Shown: one piece after another, positions 1 to 6,966 of the stretch
How positions within the stretch are numbered: position 1 is the first letter of the stretch
Layout of the letters: every line of letters begins with the position of its first letter
DNA from: DATIHT01 sp035480415
Lineage (GTDB): Bacteria; Patescibacteriota; Microgenomatia; Curtissbacterales; GWA2-41-24
DNA: 15,714 bases
Direction: 5' to 3'
Assembly: GCA_035480415.1 (NCBI GenBank)
Contig: DATIHT010000077.1
Span: forward strand, 1 to 15,714
Program-made: the position numbers and the translations under genes
The notes under the pieces: generated by a model
Told to the model about the DNA's origin: nothing
The model's database searches: none
What the model saw: only the letters and a program-made list of their open reading frames with translations

Positions 1-1139
1 ACACAAACCCACGAACTCGGCGCATTCACAACATGCCATGAAATCGTTGACGAGCACACGCTTCCCCCATAGGGAACCTGACAAGTATAAGGATTTGCGC
101 TAACTGTCCCCGATGGCTGCAAAACATTAACCAAAACGGAAGATTGAACAGATCCACCGGCGCCTGAACAGGTTAATGTATACGATGTACTCGAAGTCAG
201 ATTACCTGTTGAAATTCCACCGTTGGAAGTTCCTCCCCAACCTGTTGGAGAAACTGAACAGGAAGTCGCATTTTGACTGGCCCACGAAATTGTCGCCGCC
301 GTGTTCCAATAAATTGTTGTTGAACCTGCCTGGCCGTTGGCATAAATTTGCGCACTGGGCGGCGGCGGCAATACATAATTTGCCTGTATCGTGGTATTTG
401 CAGTATTAGCTAAAAAGACGCTGCACGATGTACTGGTAGTATTACAAGCGCCGGACCAACTCGAAAAAATATAGCTGCCATAGCTAGGAGGCGCCGCAAA
501 GGTTACACTACCGGTTGTAGTTAGTGTCCTCGCATAGTTTGTACTACCGGCAAATGGTCCATAGGTTGATGAAATAGAAACACCGGCAACGGGGTAACTG
601 TTGACAAAAAGTGTGCTTGTCGGAGTCGAAGTGTAGGTCGAGGTGTAAGTAGACGTATAAGTGGATGTATATGTAGAGGTATAACCTGTTGATGTGTAAC
701 CTGTTGATGTATAACCTCCGCCACCACAATTGCCGGAAATAGTTCCCGAAGCATAAAAGTGCCACGAACCGTCGGAACGCAGATCTTGCACGTCTATCCT
801 ATAGCTAGAGGCAGAAGGCAAATTCCCAACAGTAGGATTTAACGTACTGCCCTCGGCACTCCAATACTGGCCTCCAGTACTAGGCTGAACTAGTAATCTA
901 AATGCCTGTGATCCAGTCTGTTGAACAAGCTGCGCGGATACTCTTACCGGACCGTATCCGCCCCCTGCAGAACAAAACACATAACACGTAGCAATATCGT
1001 TAAAAGAAGCGCCGGGACACGGAGACGCTGAATTATCCGCCAACACATTAGATGAATTTGCGACAATAAAAACAACCCCCACGAAGAAAATCGCAGTCAA
1101 CAACAGCTTAAAAAACCCAAGTTTTAGGGCAGCAGGCAT
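1..1139 (-). CDS. Secreted surface protein with YTST repeat linker and Ig-like modules (3' end outside window)
   Basis: An open frame of 379 codons runs from the ATG at 1139 off the left edge, so only the N-terminal part is visible. Residues 8-33 form a hydrophobic signal or anchor segment ending near VLADNS. Residues 40-140 form a Cys-containing domain (C41, C52, C56, C138) that I do not recognise. Residues 142-176 are a low-complexity linker: three GYTST units, four YTST units, then PTST. Residues 180-256 resemble an InlB/Flg_new-type extracellular beta module (WSGAC...SCSV...ANYV). Residues 260-340 (SWASQNATSCSV, STSYTLTCSG) look like the Ig-like module common in CPR surface proteins, and a second one may begin near 344. 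No SD is visible; an 11-bp inverted repeat lies just upstream. The role is probably cell-surface binding or adhesion. Secretion is well supported; the function is inferred. Confidence 0.85.
   Translation of the reverse strand, partial: MPAALKLGFFKLLLTAIFFVGVVFIVANSSNVLADNSASPCPGASFNDIATCYVFCSAGGGYGPVRVSAQLVQQTGSQAFRLLVQPSTGGQYWSAEGSTLNPTVGNLPSASSYRIDVQDLRSDGSWHFYASGTISGNCGGGGYTSTGYTSTGYTSTYTSTYTSTYTSTYTSTPTSTLFVNSYPVAGVSISSTYGPFAGSTNYARTLTTTGSVTFAAPPSYGSYIFSSWSGACNTTSTSCSVFLANTANTTIQANYVLPPPPSAQIYANGQAGSTTIYWNTAATISWASQNATSCSVSPTGWGGTSNGGISTGNLTSSTSYTLTCSGAGGSVQSSVLVNVLQPSGTVSANPYTCQVPYGGSVCSSTISWHVVNAPSSWVC
612..716 (-). repeat. In-frame tandem repeat coding for (G)YTST units
   Basis: Three 15-base GYTST units are followed by four 12-base YTST units and one PTST variant, inside the surface protein gene. 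Thr and Ser codons vary between units (ACA, ACC, ACT, ACG; TCA, TCT, TCC, TCG) while the peptide is constant. This suggests an older array held at protein level rather than a fresh duplication. It probably makes an extended, possibly glycosylated linker. Confidence 0.85.
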
Positions 1140-1142
1140 AAT

Positions 1143-1181
1143 ACTCTTATCTTCAGCTTACGATAGAAAAAAGATAAGAGT
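1143..1181 (-). promoter_or_regulatory. Perfect 11-bp inverted repeat before the surface protein gene
   Basis: Arms 1143-1153 and 1171-1181 are perfect reverse complements (ACTCTTATCTT / AAGATAAGAGT) with a 17-base loop, ending 4 bases upstream of the ATG at 1139. No T-run follows on either strand, so an intrinsic terminator is unlikely. In the mRNA the 3' arm occupies the place of a ribosome-binding site, so a translation-controlling stem or an operator is plausible. A TTGACT sequence overlaps the outer arm on the minus strand, but I see no convincing -10 box. Confidence 0.45.
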
Positions 1182-1229
1182 CAATAGGCCTATTTGGCAA
1201 TTTTGCAGTAAGTATTTACTCAAAAAAAG

Positions 1230-1697
1230 CTATTCTTCTCTTGGAGCAATAAAAGTCGAAGAAAAATTGTACTTTCCGTCTGGGGACCATTCAATATAAA
1301 CCTGGCCATAAACACGCTTACTAATAGTAACTTTGTCGTAATTTGGAAGAGATGACAAAGTTGCCTCTGCCGACCCTGTAGCCTCCAGCGGATTTCTGAC
1401 TACATTTATTTTTATTGATTCACCATCATCTTTTTTAACTGTTATGACATCTCCGTCTCTGGCTGTCACAATACCGTCAATATCAGCATAAACCCTTGTA
1501 AAAAGTGGGTTTTTGAATACATCGGAAACTTCTGCAGACTTGGTCTTCTGTACGGAAGACATCAGAATTAAGCCCCCCGCAACAAACCCCACAATTAAGC
1601 CCAAAACAAATAAAACTACGGTGGGCAAAGTTAAAAAGCTGCTAGATTTAGCCTTTTGTGGCGAGCCGGAAGTACTTTGGGAACTTACTGGATCCAT
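1230..1697 (-). CDS. Small single-pass membrane-anchored protein, unknown function
   Basis: The product is 155 residues from the ATG at 1697. A Ser/Gln/Lys-rich cytoplasmic head (1-25) is followed by a strong transmembrane helix (26-47, with a GLIVGFVAGGL small-residue core) and an exterior domain of about 90 residues. That domain has beta-rich segments (GIVTARDGDVITVKKDDGESIKINV, broken here for description at residues 75-99) that recall small OB-like/DUF5666-like domains; this likeness is by eye only. An in-frame ATG also exists at 1706. I prefer 1697 because TTGACA, an 18-base spacer and AATAAT end 7 bases before it, and 1706 falls inside that -10 box. The gene follows the Cys/His-rich pair with a 39-base gap and could be partly co-transcribed with it. 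Confidence 0.7.
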   Translation of the reverse strand: MDPVSSQSTSGSPQKAKSSSFLTLPTVVLFVLGLIVGFVAGGLILMSSVQKTKSAEVSDVFKNPLFTRVYADIDGIVTARDGDVITVKKDDGESIKINVVRNPLEATGSAEATLSSLPNYDKVTISKRVYGQVYIEWSPDGKYNFSSTFIAPREE

Positions 1698-1704
1698 TGC
1701 AAAC

Positions 1705-1734
1705 ATTATTAATACGACTGGGAAAATATGTCAA
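1705..1734 (-). promoter_or_regulatory. Promoter for the 1230-1697 gene, apparently leaderless
   Basis: On the minus strand a consensus -35 TTGACA (1734-1729), an 18-base spacer and AATAAT (1710-1705) end 7 bases before the ATG at 1697. Transcription would begin at or within a base or two of the start codon. No SD is present. The -35 lies directly beside the stop codon of the upstream gene (1737). Confidence 0.55.
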
Positions 1735-1736
1735 TA

Positions 1737-2753
1737 CTACTTTTTTGCAAATCTTTCCCTATAATTAGATTCCTGCTGAACATATTCTTCTGTACATTCG
1801 TCTTTTGTAGAAACAAAATCACAAATACTGGCAGCATTTTGAACATCACGTCCTTCGAACATCAATTCGTCTAAAGTGCCCAAAAAACAAAGATCACGAA
1901 AATTTGTCTTCACAATCCTGCTGCACAAATCTACAGACTTTTGGGCCGAACCGTAAATAGCAACAGTCTGCATACCCAGATTTCTTACACAGGTTTGATA
2001 AAACTGTTGGCTTATCAAAGAACATTGAGAAGCTACTTTTTTTACATCTCCACCAAAAAAGCTGTACCATGCATACGTTTGGTTTCTCCAACATTTATCT
2101 TGATATTTAAGATCAAGATCCTCGCATGGTTTCATCAAATTATTACCTGTTAAAACAAACCGGTCGCTCTGCAACTGCATAGAACCCACATTGCGCTCCA
2201 TAAACACACCATCCCAGCACCATTCCCTGGAAAAATCGCCAAGAGAATCGCATGTTTCCAAAGCCTTAGGAAGATCATAGGAAATAGCCATTACTCCATG
2301 ACCAATACCATGAAGACACGAAGCGGCATTAATAGATCCAAGATCAAAGCAGGCCTTTTCGATACCAGACATTGCGCCTACCCCGTCTTTTCTTAAAATT
2401 CCTTCTATAAAGCCATGAAAGCAGCCATAGTTAAAAGCTGCATCACAAATTTTCATTCCTTCGCTGCCTTTTTGTTCAAAAACGGAAAGTCCCACAACAT
2501 GAGCATAGTTGTGAGCTAAAAAATCATTGTTTTTAAAATTGTCTTTTAATAAATTGTAAGAAAATTCCGCACCGTTTTTCTGTATAAAATCTCCGAAAGC
2601 TGCGTAATTAACACCATTAAAATCGAAGGCATAATTATGCTTTGCAGGGGCAGAAGAGAAAACCAAAGTTTGGTCTGTAAATAACAGAAGTAAAACAGCA
2701 ATAGAAGCAAGTATTACTTCAAATTTGGACCTGTGAAAGGCAGTCTTTTGCAT
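1737..2753 (-). CDS. Exported Cys/His-rich repeat protein, paralog A (unknown function)
   Basis: The product is 338 residues. Residues 12-35 are a signal/anchor helix. The exterior part has fourteen cysteines, almost all in pairs: 103/111, 135/146, 168/179, 210/221, 244/255, 277/289, 311/320. Five histidines are shared with the neighbour at 2719-3888: H81 and H85 (HxxxHxxG), H113 (CFHG), H148 and H152 (CLHGIGHG). Other shared motifs are DGVFMERN at 181-188, PC at 209-210, CWRNQ at 221-225 and NLG at 258-260. The regular Cys pairing suggests a helical-hairpin solenoid stapled by disulfides, analogous to but not recognisably the same as Sel1-like Hcp proteins; the His cluster suggests a metal or cofactor site. 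The start codon lies inside the upstream gene (35-base overlap), so translation is probably coupled. I know no named family for it. Confidence 0.85.
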   Translation of the reverse strand: MQKTAFHRSKFEVILASIAVLLLLFTDQTLVFSSAPAKHNYAFDFNGVNYAAFGDFIQKNGAEFSYNLLKDNFKNNDFLAHNYAHVVGLSVFEQKGSEGMKICDAAFNYGCFHGFIEGILRKDGVGAMSGIEKACFDLGSINAASCLHGIGHGVMAISYDLPKALETCDSLGDFSREWCWDGVFMERNVGSMQLQSDRFVLTGNNLMKPCEDLDLKYQDKCWRNQTYAWYSFFGGDVKKVASQCSLISQQFYQTCVRNLGMQTVAIYGSAQKSVDLCSRIVKTNFRDLCFLGTLDELMFEGRDVQNAASICDFVSTKDECTEEYVQQESNYRERFAKK

Positions 2754-3888
2754 ATGTTTGTTCCATTAAGTTACACATATTTACTCTTTGATTAGAATCT
2801 ACGAAAATGTTTACCAGGCTTGTAATGCTTGCAAAACAGTCCTGTTTTTTTGCATCCTGAGCACCATTACAAACAGCAATCGATGTTTTACCATCGCCCA
2901 TAACCATATATGCCTTAGCATTTGTAGAAACGCAAAAACCGTACCATTTGTCACCAACAACCTGGCACATCTCGTAGACTTTTTGAGGCTGACCAATTGT
3001 GTTTGGGTGAATTTGTCTGCCCAGGTTATCAAAACACCAAGAAGCATAATCCGGCCTCAAGGCATCGCAGGCTTTAGCAACTTTTGAAAAATCACCATTG
3101 AAAATCTGGTACATCCTGCTTGCCTGGTTTAGCCAACAGCCTTCCTGGTATCTTTGTGCCATAGCATTGCAAGGAAAGTATGGGTCTGAAGATAGCCATT
3201 TGCGCACAGGGTTAGGATTATCGCGGCCCCAATCGTGAAGTCCGTAAATATTTTCCATAAAAACACCATTGTGGCAATTAGAAACTATATTTGAATTTGG
3301 ATATTCACTGTACTGGTCAAAAAGTTCGTCACAGGTTTTGAGCGCACTTGGAACATCGTAGTTCCAAATTGCCAGAATTCCATGACCGGCAGCGTGAATA
3401 CACTGAAAATATCTTGCCCCTGAATCGCCACATTTACTCACCATGTCAGCAATTACGGAAAAACCCTGCCCCTGGTTTGCAGCCTCTATAATCGCACCAT
3501 GGTAACAGGCATATAGAAAATAATCCTTACAGTGCAAAAGCGCATCTTTGCCATATCTTTCCCACGCAACATAACCAACCTGATGAATTACCAAATGCCC
3601 CTCACCCGTGTGAGGTATAGCCGAATCATTAAGAAGTTCCAAAGCCTCGTCCGGACCAACACGCAATGCAAGTGCTCTGGTTGCCCTTATTTGTTCGTCC
3701 GGATTCGCCCTGTTTTTTAAAATATCTACAATTTCCGGAACATTTTGAACAAACGAATCTTTATTCTGCGCAACCACAGTAGGCGCATCAAGCTTAAACA
3801 AGGCCAGAACAAAAAATATGATAATCAAAGAACTCGAAAGAACAGTTAGAAGAAAGTGCGAATTTGCATCTTTTGCGCTTTTACTCAT
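2719..3888 (-). CDS. Exported Cys/His-rich repeat protein, paralog B (unknown function)
   Basis: The product is 389 residues, the larger homolog of its downstream neighbour. A transmembrane or signal segment spans residues 12-33; residues 45-90 are a helical lead-in without Cys. Sixteen cysteines occur as pairs: 120/128, 153/163, 186/205, 240/251, 274/285, 308/319, 340/351, 372/383. The last five pairs are all spaced C-x10-C and repeat every 32-34 residues. Shared motifs are GHLVIHQVG (H98, H102), CYHG (H130), CIHAAGHG (H165, H169), CHNGVFMEN (205-213), FPC (238-240), CWLNQ (251-255) and NLG. It has one more Cys pair than paralog A. It ends TGA within the start region of paralog A. No SD is seen before the ATG at 3888. 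The function is unknown; export, disulfide bonding and a His-based metal site are inferred from the pattern. Confidence 0.85.
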   Translation of the reverse strand: MSKSAKDANSHFLLTVLSSSLIIIFFVLALFKLDAPTVVAQNKDSFVQNVPEIVDILKNRANPDEQIRATRALALRVGPDEALELLNDSAIPHTGEGHLVIHQVGYVAWERYGKDALLHCKDYFLYACYHGAIIEAANQGQGFSVIADMVSKCGDSGARYFQCIHAAGHGILAIWNYDVPSALKTCDELFDQYSEYPNSNIVSNCHNGVFMENIYGLHDWGRDNPNPVRKWLSSDPYFPCNAMAQRYQEGCWLNQASRMYQIFNGDFSKVAKACDALRPDYASWCFDNLGRQIHPNTIGQPQKVYEMCQVVGDKWYGFCVSTNAKAYMVMGDGKTSIAVCNGAQDAKKQDCFASITSLVNIFVDSNQRVNMCNLMEQTYAKDCLSQVQI

Positions 3889-3940
3889 CGGGGTCCAATT
3901 ACCACATTAGCAGTAATAAATACTAAAACTCAAATGGAAT

Positions 3941-4921
3941 TTACTTTAAAATAGGTCCGACAAGTGGAATTTTGTAATATGCATCTTCTGGAAAAATAAA
4001 CCTTTTTTCACCCCTGGCCTGAGGGTTTAGCGTAGTAAAAAACGGCCCTTGAATATCCATCCACGCCAGATATTCTTTATGGCTCATTCCTTTCTGCCTT
4101 GCGGAAATAGCGTTTCCAATACTATTGTTATCAACTTCCTGCCATTTGGCTACTGTTTTCTTATCATTAATTTGTACTCCATTTTTATCATATACGACAG
4201 GCGTCCCATTTAGTTGTTGTGCTGCCTCCGCGGCAAACTCTGTCGTGGCTGCATCACCTGTAGTCATTGCCTTAAAAAGTAAACTACCTTTACCTGCTTT
4301 TATAAATGAAACATCATAATCCGCGTAATGTAATGTTGCCGCAGTGCTTCCTGGATCACCACTCCATTCTGGTGAAAGCATTTCAGTATCCACAATTACC
4401 ATATAGCCTTTTCTATCGATGGAAATTGCTGTTGTTACCACACCGCCGTCTGGAGTGTTAAAAGACAATGGATGTTGCCTAACTTCGTTTTCAAGATAAC
4501 CATAAATAGCATTCACTGCATCCTGTCTGATTTCGGCTGTCGTAGAGTTAATAACAGTAATTTCGGTGCCTGGTACTTTGAAGGAAGATTTGAACGAGTA
4601 GGGTTCCGCATTTAGTGCCGGAATCGCTGCTGTCACCTCAGAGGGATAACTTATCAAGGGTTTAGGCTCGACCTTAGCAGGAGGTGGTGCAGGATAAACA
4701 ACTTGTGCTTCAACTGGTTGAATTGGCATTGCAACTGTGATTCTAATTCCACCAGAACCTTCTCCATCGTTTGTAGCAAATGGGTTTGAGATATTTATAT
4801 CGACTCTGCCTGAGGCTTGTGCAAGTGAAGCAGCCACTATTGGCCCACCAATTAAAGCAGCTCCTGCTGCTAGTAATTTTTTATTGATCTGATGCGAACC
4901 AAATAGTCTGTCTGAAGCCAT
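3941..4921 (-). CDS. Secreted protein of unknown function
   Basis: The product is 326 residues. Residues 14-37 are a hydrophobic, Ala/Gly-rich signal or anchor segment. Residues 66-95 are Pro/Val-rich (VVYPAPPPAKVEPKP), probably a linker, followed by a globular domain from about residue 105 to the end. The domain has alternating beta strands and one Ala-rich helix near 224-236 (TTEFAAEAAQQL); it ends with PLVGPILK. There are no cysteines, unlike the two genes after it. An in-frame TAG lies five codons upstream of the ATG, which fixes the start closely. A good minus-strand promoter lies at 4989-5017, leaving a leader of roughly 60 bases. It heads the run of five minus-strand genes and may be co-transcribed with the Cys/His-rich pair (52-base gap). 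No family is recognised. Confidence 0.75.
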   Translation of the reverse strand: MASDRLFGSHQINKKLLAAGAALIGGPIVAASLAQASGRVDINISNPFATNDGEGSGGIRITVAMPIQPVEAQVVYPAPPPAKVEPKPLISYPSEVTAAIPALNAEPYSFKSSFKVPGTEITVINSTTAEIRQDAVNAIYGYLENEVRQHPLSFNTPDGGVVTTAISIDRKGYMVIVDTEMLSPEWSGDPGSTAATLHYADYDVSFIKAGKGSLLFKAMTTGDAATTEFAAEAAQQLNGTPVVYDKNGVQINDKKTVAKWQEVDNNSIGNAISARQKGMSHKEYLAWMDIQGPFFTTLNPQARGEKRFIFPEDAYYKIPLVGPILK

Positions 4922-4988
4922 TTTTAAGTTGTTCTACTGACTAAAATTCAACTTCGCTTCCGTATTATAACAGATGCAAAAGCAGGCA

Positions 4989-5017
4989 ATTATCTAACAC
5001 TATGGGTTATATGTCAA
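4989..5017 (-). promoter_or_regulatory. Promoter for the 3941-4921 gene
   Basis: TTGACA (5017-5012), a 17-base spacer and GATAAT (4994-4989) read on the minus strand. A second TATAAT lies downstream at 4969-4964 without a good -35. The promoter is arranged back-to-back with the plus-strand promoter at 5044-5072. Confidence 0.55.
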
Positions 5018-5043
5018 CCTAAATGATCACAAAATCGTGTAGC

Positions 5044-5072
5044 TTGTTACCCAAGAAGCCAACTGCTAAAAT
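5044..5072 (+). promoter_or_regulatory. Promoter for the PEGA protein gene
   Basis: TTGTTA (5044-5049), 17 bases, then TAAAAT (5067-5072) with an extended TGC just before it (5064-5066). Transcription would start near 5079. The leader of about 80 bases is made of ACTAG/CACTA words, including the ACTAG-CCA-CTAGT palindrome at 5088-5100. Confidence 0.45.
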
Positions 5073-5122
5073 ACGCAAATAGTAGCAACTAGCCACTAGT
5101 ACCTAGCTATTAGTAATTCACA

Positions 5123-5140
5123 ACTAGGCACTAAGCACTA
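5123..5140 (+). repeat. 18-nt repeat, copy 1 (inverted copy at 6395-6412)
   Basis: The 18 bases ACTAGGCACTAAGCACTA here are the exact reverse complement of 6395-6412, on the other side of the PEGA gene. A word-shuffled version (ACTAAGCACTAGGCACTA) is at 6448-6465. The surrounding bases 5083-5159 are made of similar CTAGT/CACTA words. Confidence 0.8.
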
Positions 5141-5159
5141 ATTACTAGACACTAATTTC

Positions 5160-6383
5160 ATGCTTAAAAAACACCGCGTCCTATTCACAATAATTACCAT
5201 TGTTTTAATTGCAATCGTTGGTATTGCGGCCATTTTTTACGCCAGGGGCTTTAAACCAAACATTAGAACAGGTGCAATCGGCAGAACCGGCTTAATTGTC
5301 GCCTCATCTATACCAACAGGTGCACAAGTTTACGTAGACGACAGGCTAAGCGCGGCAACCGATTCAAATATTACTTACCTGGACCCCAAAAAATACCAGG
5401 TAAAAATCCAAAAAGACGGCTACACTACATGGCAAAAAGAAGTTGAAGTAAAAGAAGATTTGGCAACCGAGGTAAAAGCACTTTTATTCCCCCTGGCACC
5501 GGAAATTAAACCGCTAACAACAACGGGCGCCACAAACCCGGTAATGTCACCGGACAATCAAAAAATTGTATACGGAGTAAGCGGCCCAAGAGGCGGAGTA
5601 TACATACTCCAGATGGAAAGCAGGCCTTTTCCATTTAGACAAGACACCAAGCTTTTGGCCAAAAACACCACTGCTTTTGATTTTGCCAAAGCAACTTATA
5701 TCTGGAACCCAAACTCCGGCGAGCTAATCGCCCATTTCGAAGGAGTACCAACTGCAAATATACTTTTGGACGCAAATAAAACAGAACAGGACTTGCGCGA
5801 CATCACAGCGTCTTTAACGTCTACCTTGAACAGCTACGAACAGGATTACCAAACAAGAACTCAGACTCTGGCAATAACAGCACCGGACGAAGTAAAAAGC
5901 GCAACCGCAGAAGCGCAATTTTCAGTCGAAAGTCAAAGTGAAAAGTCAAAGTCGGCAAACCCGAGCCCTTCGCCTAAAACAAAAACCCCGGTAAACTCTA
6001 CACTTTCAACTTTGACTTTGACTCCCAACCCCTACCCTACCGGCATGATGTACTCACCGGACGAAGAAAAAATTCTTTATCAAAATCGCGATAAACAATA
6101 CAAAGTCTACGATTTAAAAACCAAAAAAGAATACACTCTGCCAAACTTTGACAACTTCATAAACATTGCCTGGTACCCGGATTCCGAACACCTGGTAGTC
6201 ACCCAAAATGGCGCAATTTCCATAATAGAAAAAGACGGGACAAATAAAGTAACTGTGTTTTCCGGAAAATTCGAGGGCGGCTCTGTGTTTACACACCCTT
6301 CCGGAACACGCATAATTGTTCTTTCAACACTCTTCCAACCGGAAGGAAGCGCACCGAATCTCTACAGTATAAATTTAAGATAG
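5160..6383 (+). CDS. Membrane-anchored PEGA-domain protein with propeller-like repeats
   Basis: The product is 407 residues. A short basic head is followed by a transmembrane helix at 8-28. A PEGA-type domain spans about 43-110: GLIVASSIPTGAQVYVDD, then LDPKKYQVKIQKDGYTTW, the usual beta-sandwich pattern of surface PEGA proteins. The rest (120-407) looks like TolB/WD40-like blades: NPVMSPDNQKIVYGV, YIWNPNSGELIAHF, MYSPDEEKILYQN, IAWYPDSEHLVV, FTHPSGTRIIVLS. Residues 254-290 are an Ser/Pro/Lys/Thr-rich insertion whose DNA is made of repeated AGTCAAAGT words. The ATG follows directly on the CTAG-word spacer, with no SD. The gene is convergent with the pilin-like gene. A role in cell-envelope structure or ligand binding is a family-level inference. 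Confidence 0.85.
   Translation: MLKKHRVLFTIITIVLIAIVGIAAIFYARGFKPNIRTGAIGRTGLIVASSIPTGAQVYVDDRLSAATDSNITYLDPKKYQVKIQKDGYTTWQKEVEVKEDLATEVKALLFPLAPEIKPLTTTGATNPVMSPDNQKIVYGVSGPRGGVYILQMESRPFPFRQDTKLLAKNTTAFDFAKATYIWNPNSGELIAHFEGVPTANILLDANKTEQDLRDITASLTSTLNSYEQDYQTRTQTLAITAPDEVKSATAEAQFSVESQSEKSKSANPSPSPKTKTPVNSTLSTLTLTPNPYPTGMMYSPDEEKILYQNRDKQYKVYDLKTKKEYTLPNFDNFINIAWYPDSEHLVVTQNGAISIIEKDGTNKVTVFSGKFEGGSVFTHPSGTRIIVLSTLFQPEGSAPNLYSINLR
5926..6023 (+). repeat. Word-repeat DNA inside the PEGA gene linker
   Basis: AGTCAAAGT occurs at 5931-5939 and 5944-5952; its reverse complement ACTTTGACT occurs at 6009-6017 and 6015-6023. AGTCAAAGTC at 5944-5953 is an exact inverted copy of 6014-6023. The stretch stays in frame and codes for the SESQSEKSKS ... 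STLSTLTLT linker. Confidence 0.7.
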
Positions 6384-6394
6384 CTACTAGCAAC

Positions 6395-6465
6395 TAGTGC
6401 TTAGTGCCTAGTAGAACATTTAGTAGCAGCGACTAGTTTAATTTACTACTAAGCACTAGGCACTA
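6395..6465. terminator. Inverted repeat in convergent spacer, possible bidirectional terminator; holds 18-nt repeat copy 2
   Basis: Arms 6395-6414 and 6446-6465 pair at 18 of 20 positions around a 31-base loop. It sits between the convergent stop codons at 6383 and 6484, where a two-way terminator is expected. The left arm contains the exact inverted copy of 5123-5140. There is no clean T-run on either strand, so the terminator role is inferred from position. Confidence 0.4.
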
Positions 6466-6483
6466 ACTCACTAATCACTAATT

Positions 6484-6966
6484 TTATGGATTTGTTGCGC
6501 AGTAATTCCTTGCAGGAGGTGCAGGAATCGGATTGGCACAGGGAGTGCCTGTTTTGCTATATAAGTCCGCGTCGTTAGTATTTTCCAAAAGTGAAGAAAT
6601 TGTGTAGGAAGTCGTAGTTGTACTGTTGTAATAATAGCCGGATGCAGCCTGGTAACTTGGGTCTGTTGGCAACTGCTGCATGTAATTTATCGCTCCGCAG
6701 GTAAATACGTTCCCCCATGTCTTTGTTGTAGCATCACCAGTTACATTGCATTGAATCTGACCTGCGCTGCTTGCAGGATACTTTCCATTTGTTTGCAAAT
6801 AAGTCTCCAGTGCCTGTTGAACCGATTTAAGATCGGCTTTGCGCTTGCCATCTCTGCTCTTTATCTGTGCATTTCTCCACGAAGCAGTAGCAGAAGCCAC
6901 CAAAATAGCAATAATGGAAATGACAATAAGAAGCTCGATAAGGGTGAAAGCAGGTTTATAGTTCAT
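6484..6966 (-). CDS. Type IV pilin-like (prepilin) protein
   Basis: The product is 160 residues from the ATG at 6966. It begins MNYKPA then FTLIELLIVISIIAIL, the classic class III prepilin N-terminus with Glu at mature position 5. Cleavage would fall between A6 and F7, giving Ala instead of the usual Gly at -1. The hydrophobic helix (7-27) continues into SWRNAQIKSRDGKRKADL and then KSVQQALETYLQTNGKYP, the usual alpha1 region of small pseudopilins. The C-terminal part has LPTDP, a YYY motif and four cysteines (73, 90, 143, 156). Upstream in-frame ATGs up to 7044 exist, but that extension translates the CGATTAAC-word spacer and would push the prepilin site 26 residues inward, so I reject it. 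It should be processed by a prepilin peptidase and assembled into a pilus or competence-like filament; no other pilus gene is in the window. Confidence 0.92.
   Translation of the reverse strand: MNYKPAFTLIELLIVISIIAILVASATASWRNAQIKSRDGKRKADLKSVQQALETYLQTNGKYPASSAGQIQCNVTGDATTKTWGNVFTCGAINYMQQLPTDPSYQAASGYYYNSTTTTSYTISSLLENTNDADLYSKTGTPCANPIPAPPARNYCATNP

Noticed and set aside
612..716. CRISPR array
   Set aside because: The 12-15 base units have no spacers and are in frame as YTST/GYTST codons of a surface protein.
1737..3888. Multihaem cytochrome c
   Set aside because: There are Cys-x-His-Gly motifs but no CXXCH haem-attachment motif in either protein.
5123..6465. Insertion sequence or MITE around the PEGA gene
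   Set aside because: No transposase and no target-site duplication; the repeat units are shuffled words rather than defined element ends. Kept only as an inverted-repeat observation.
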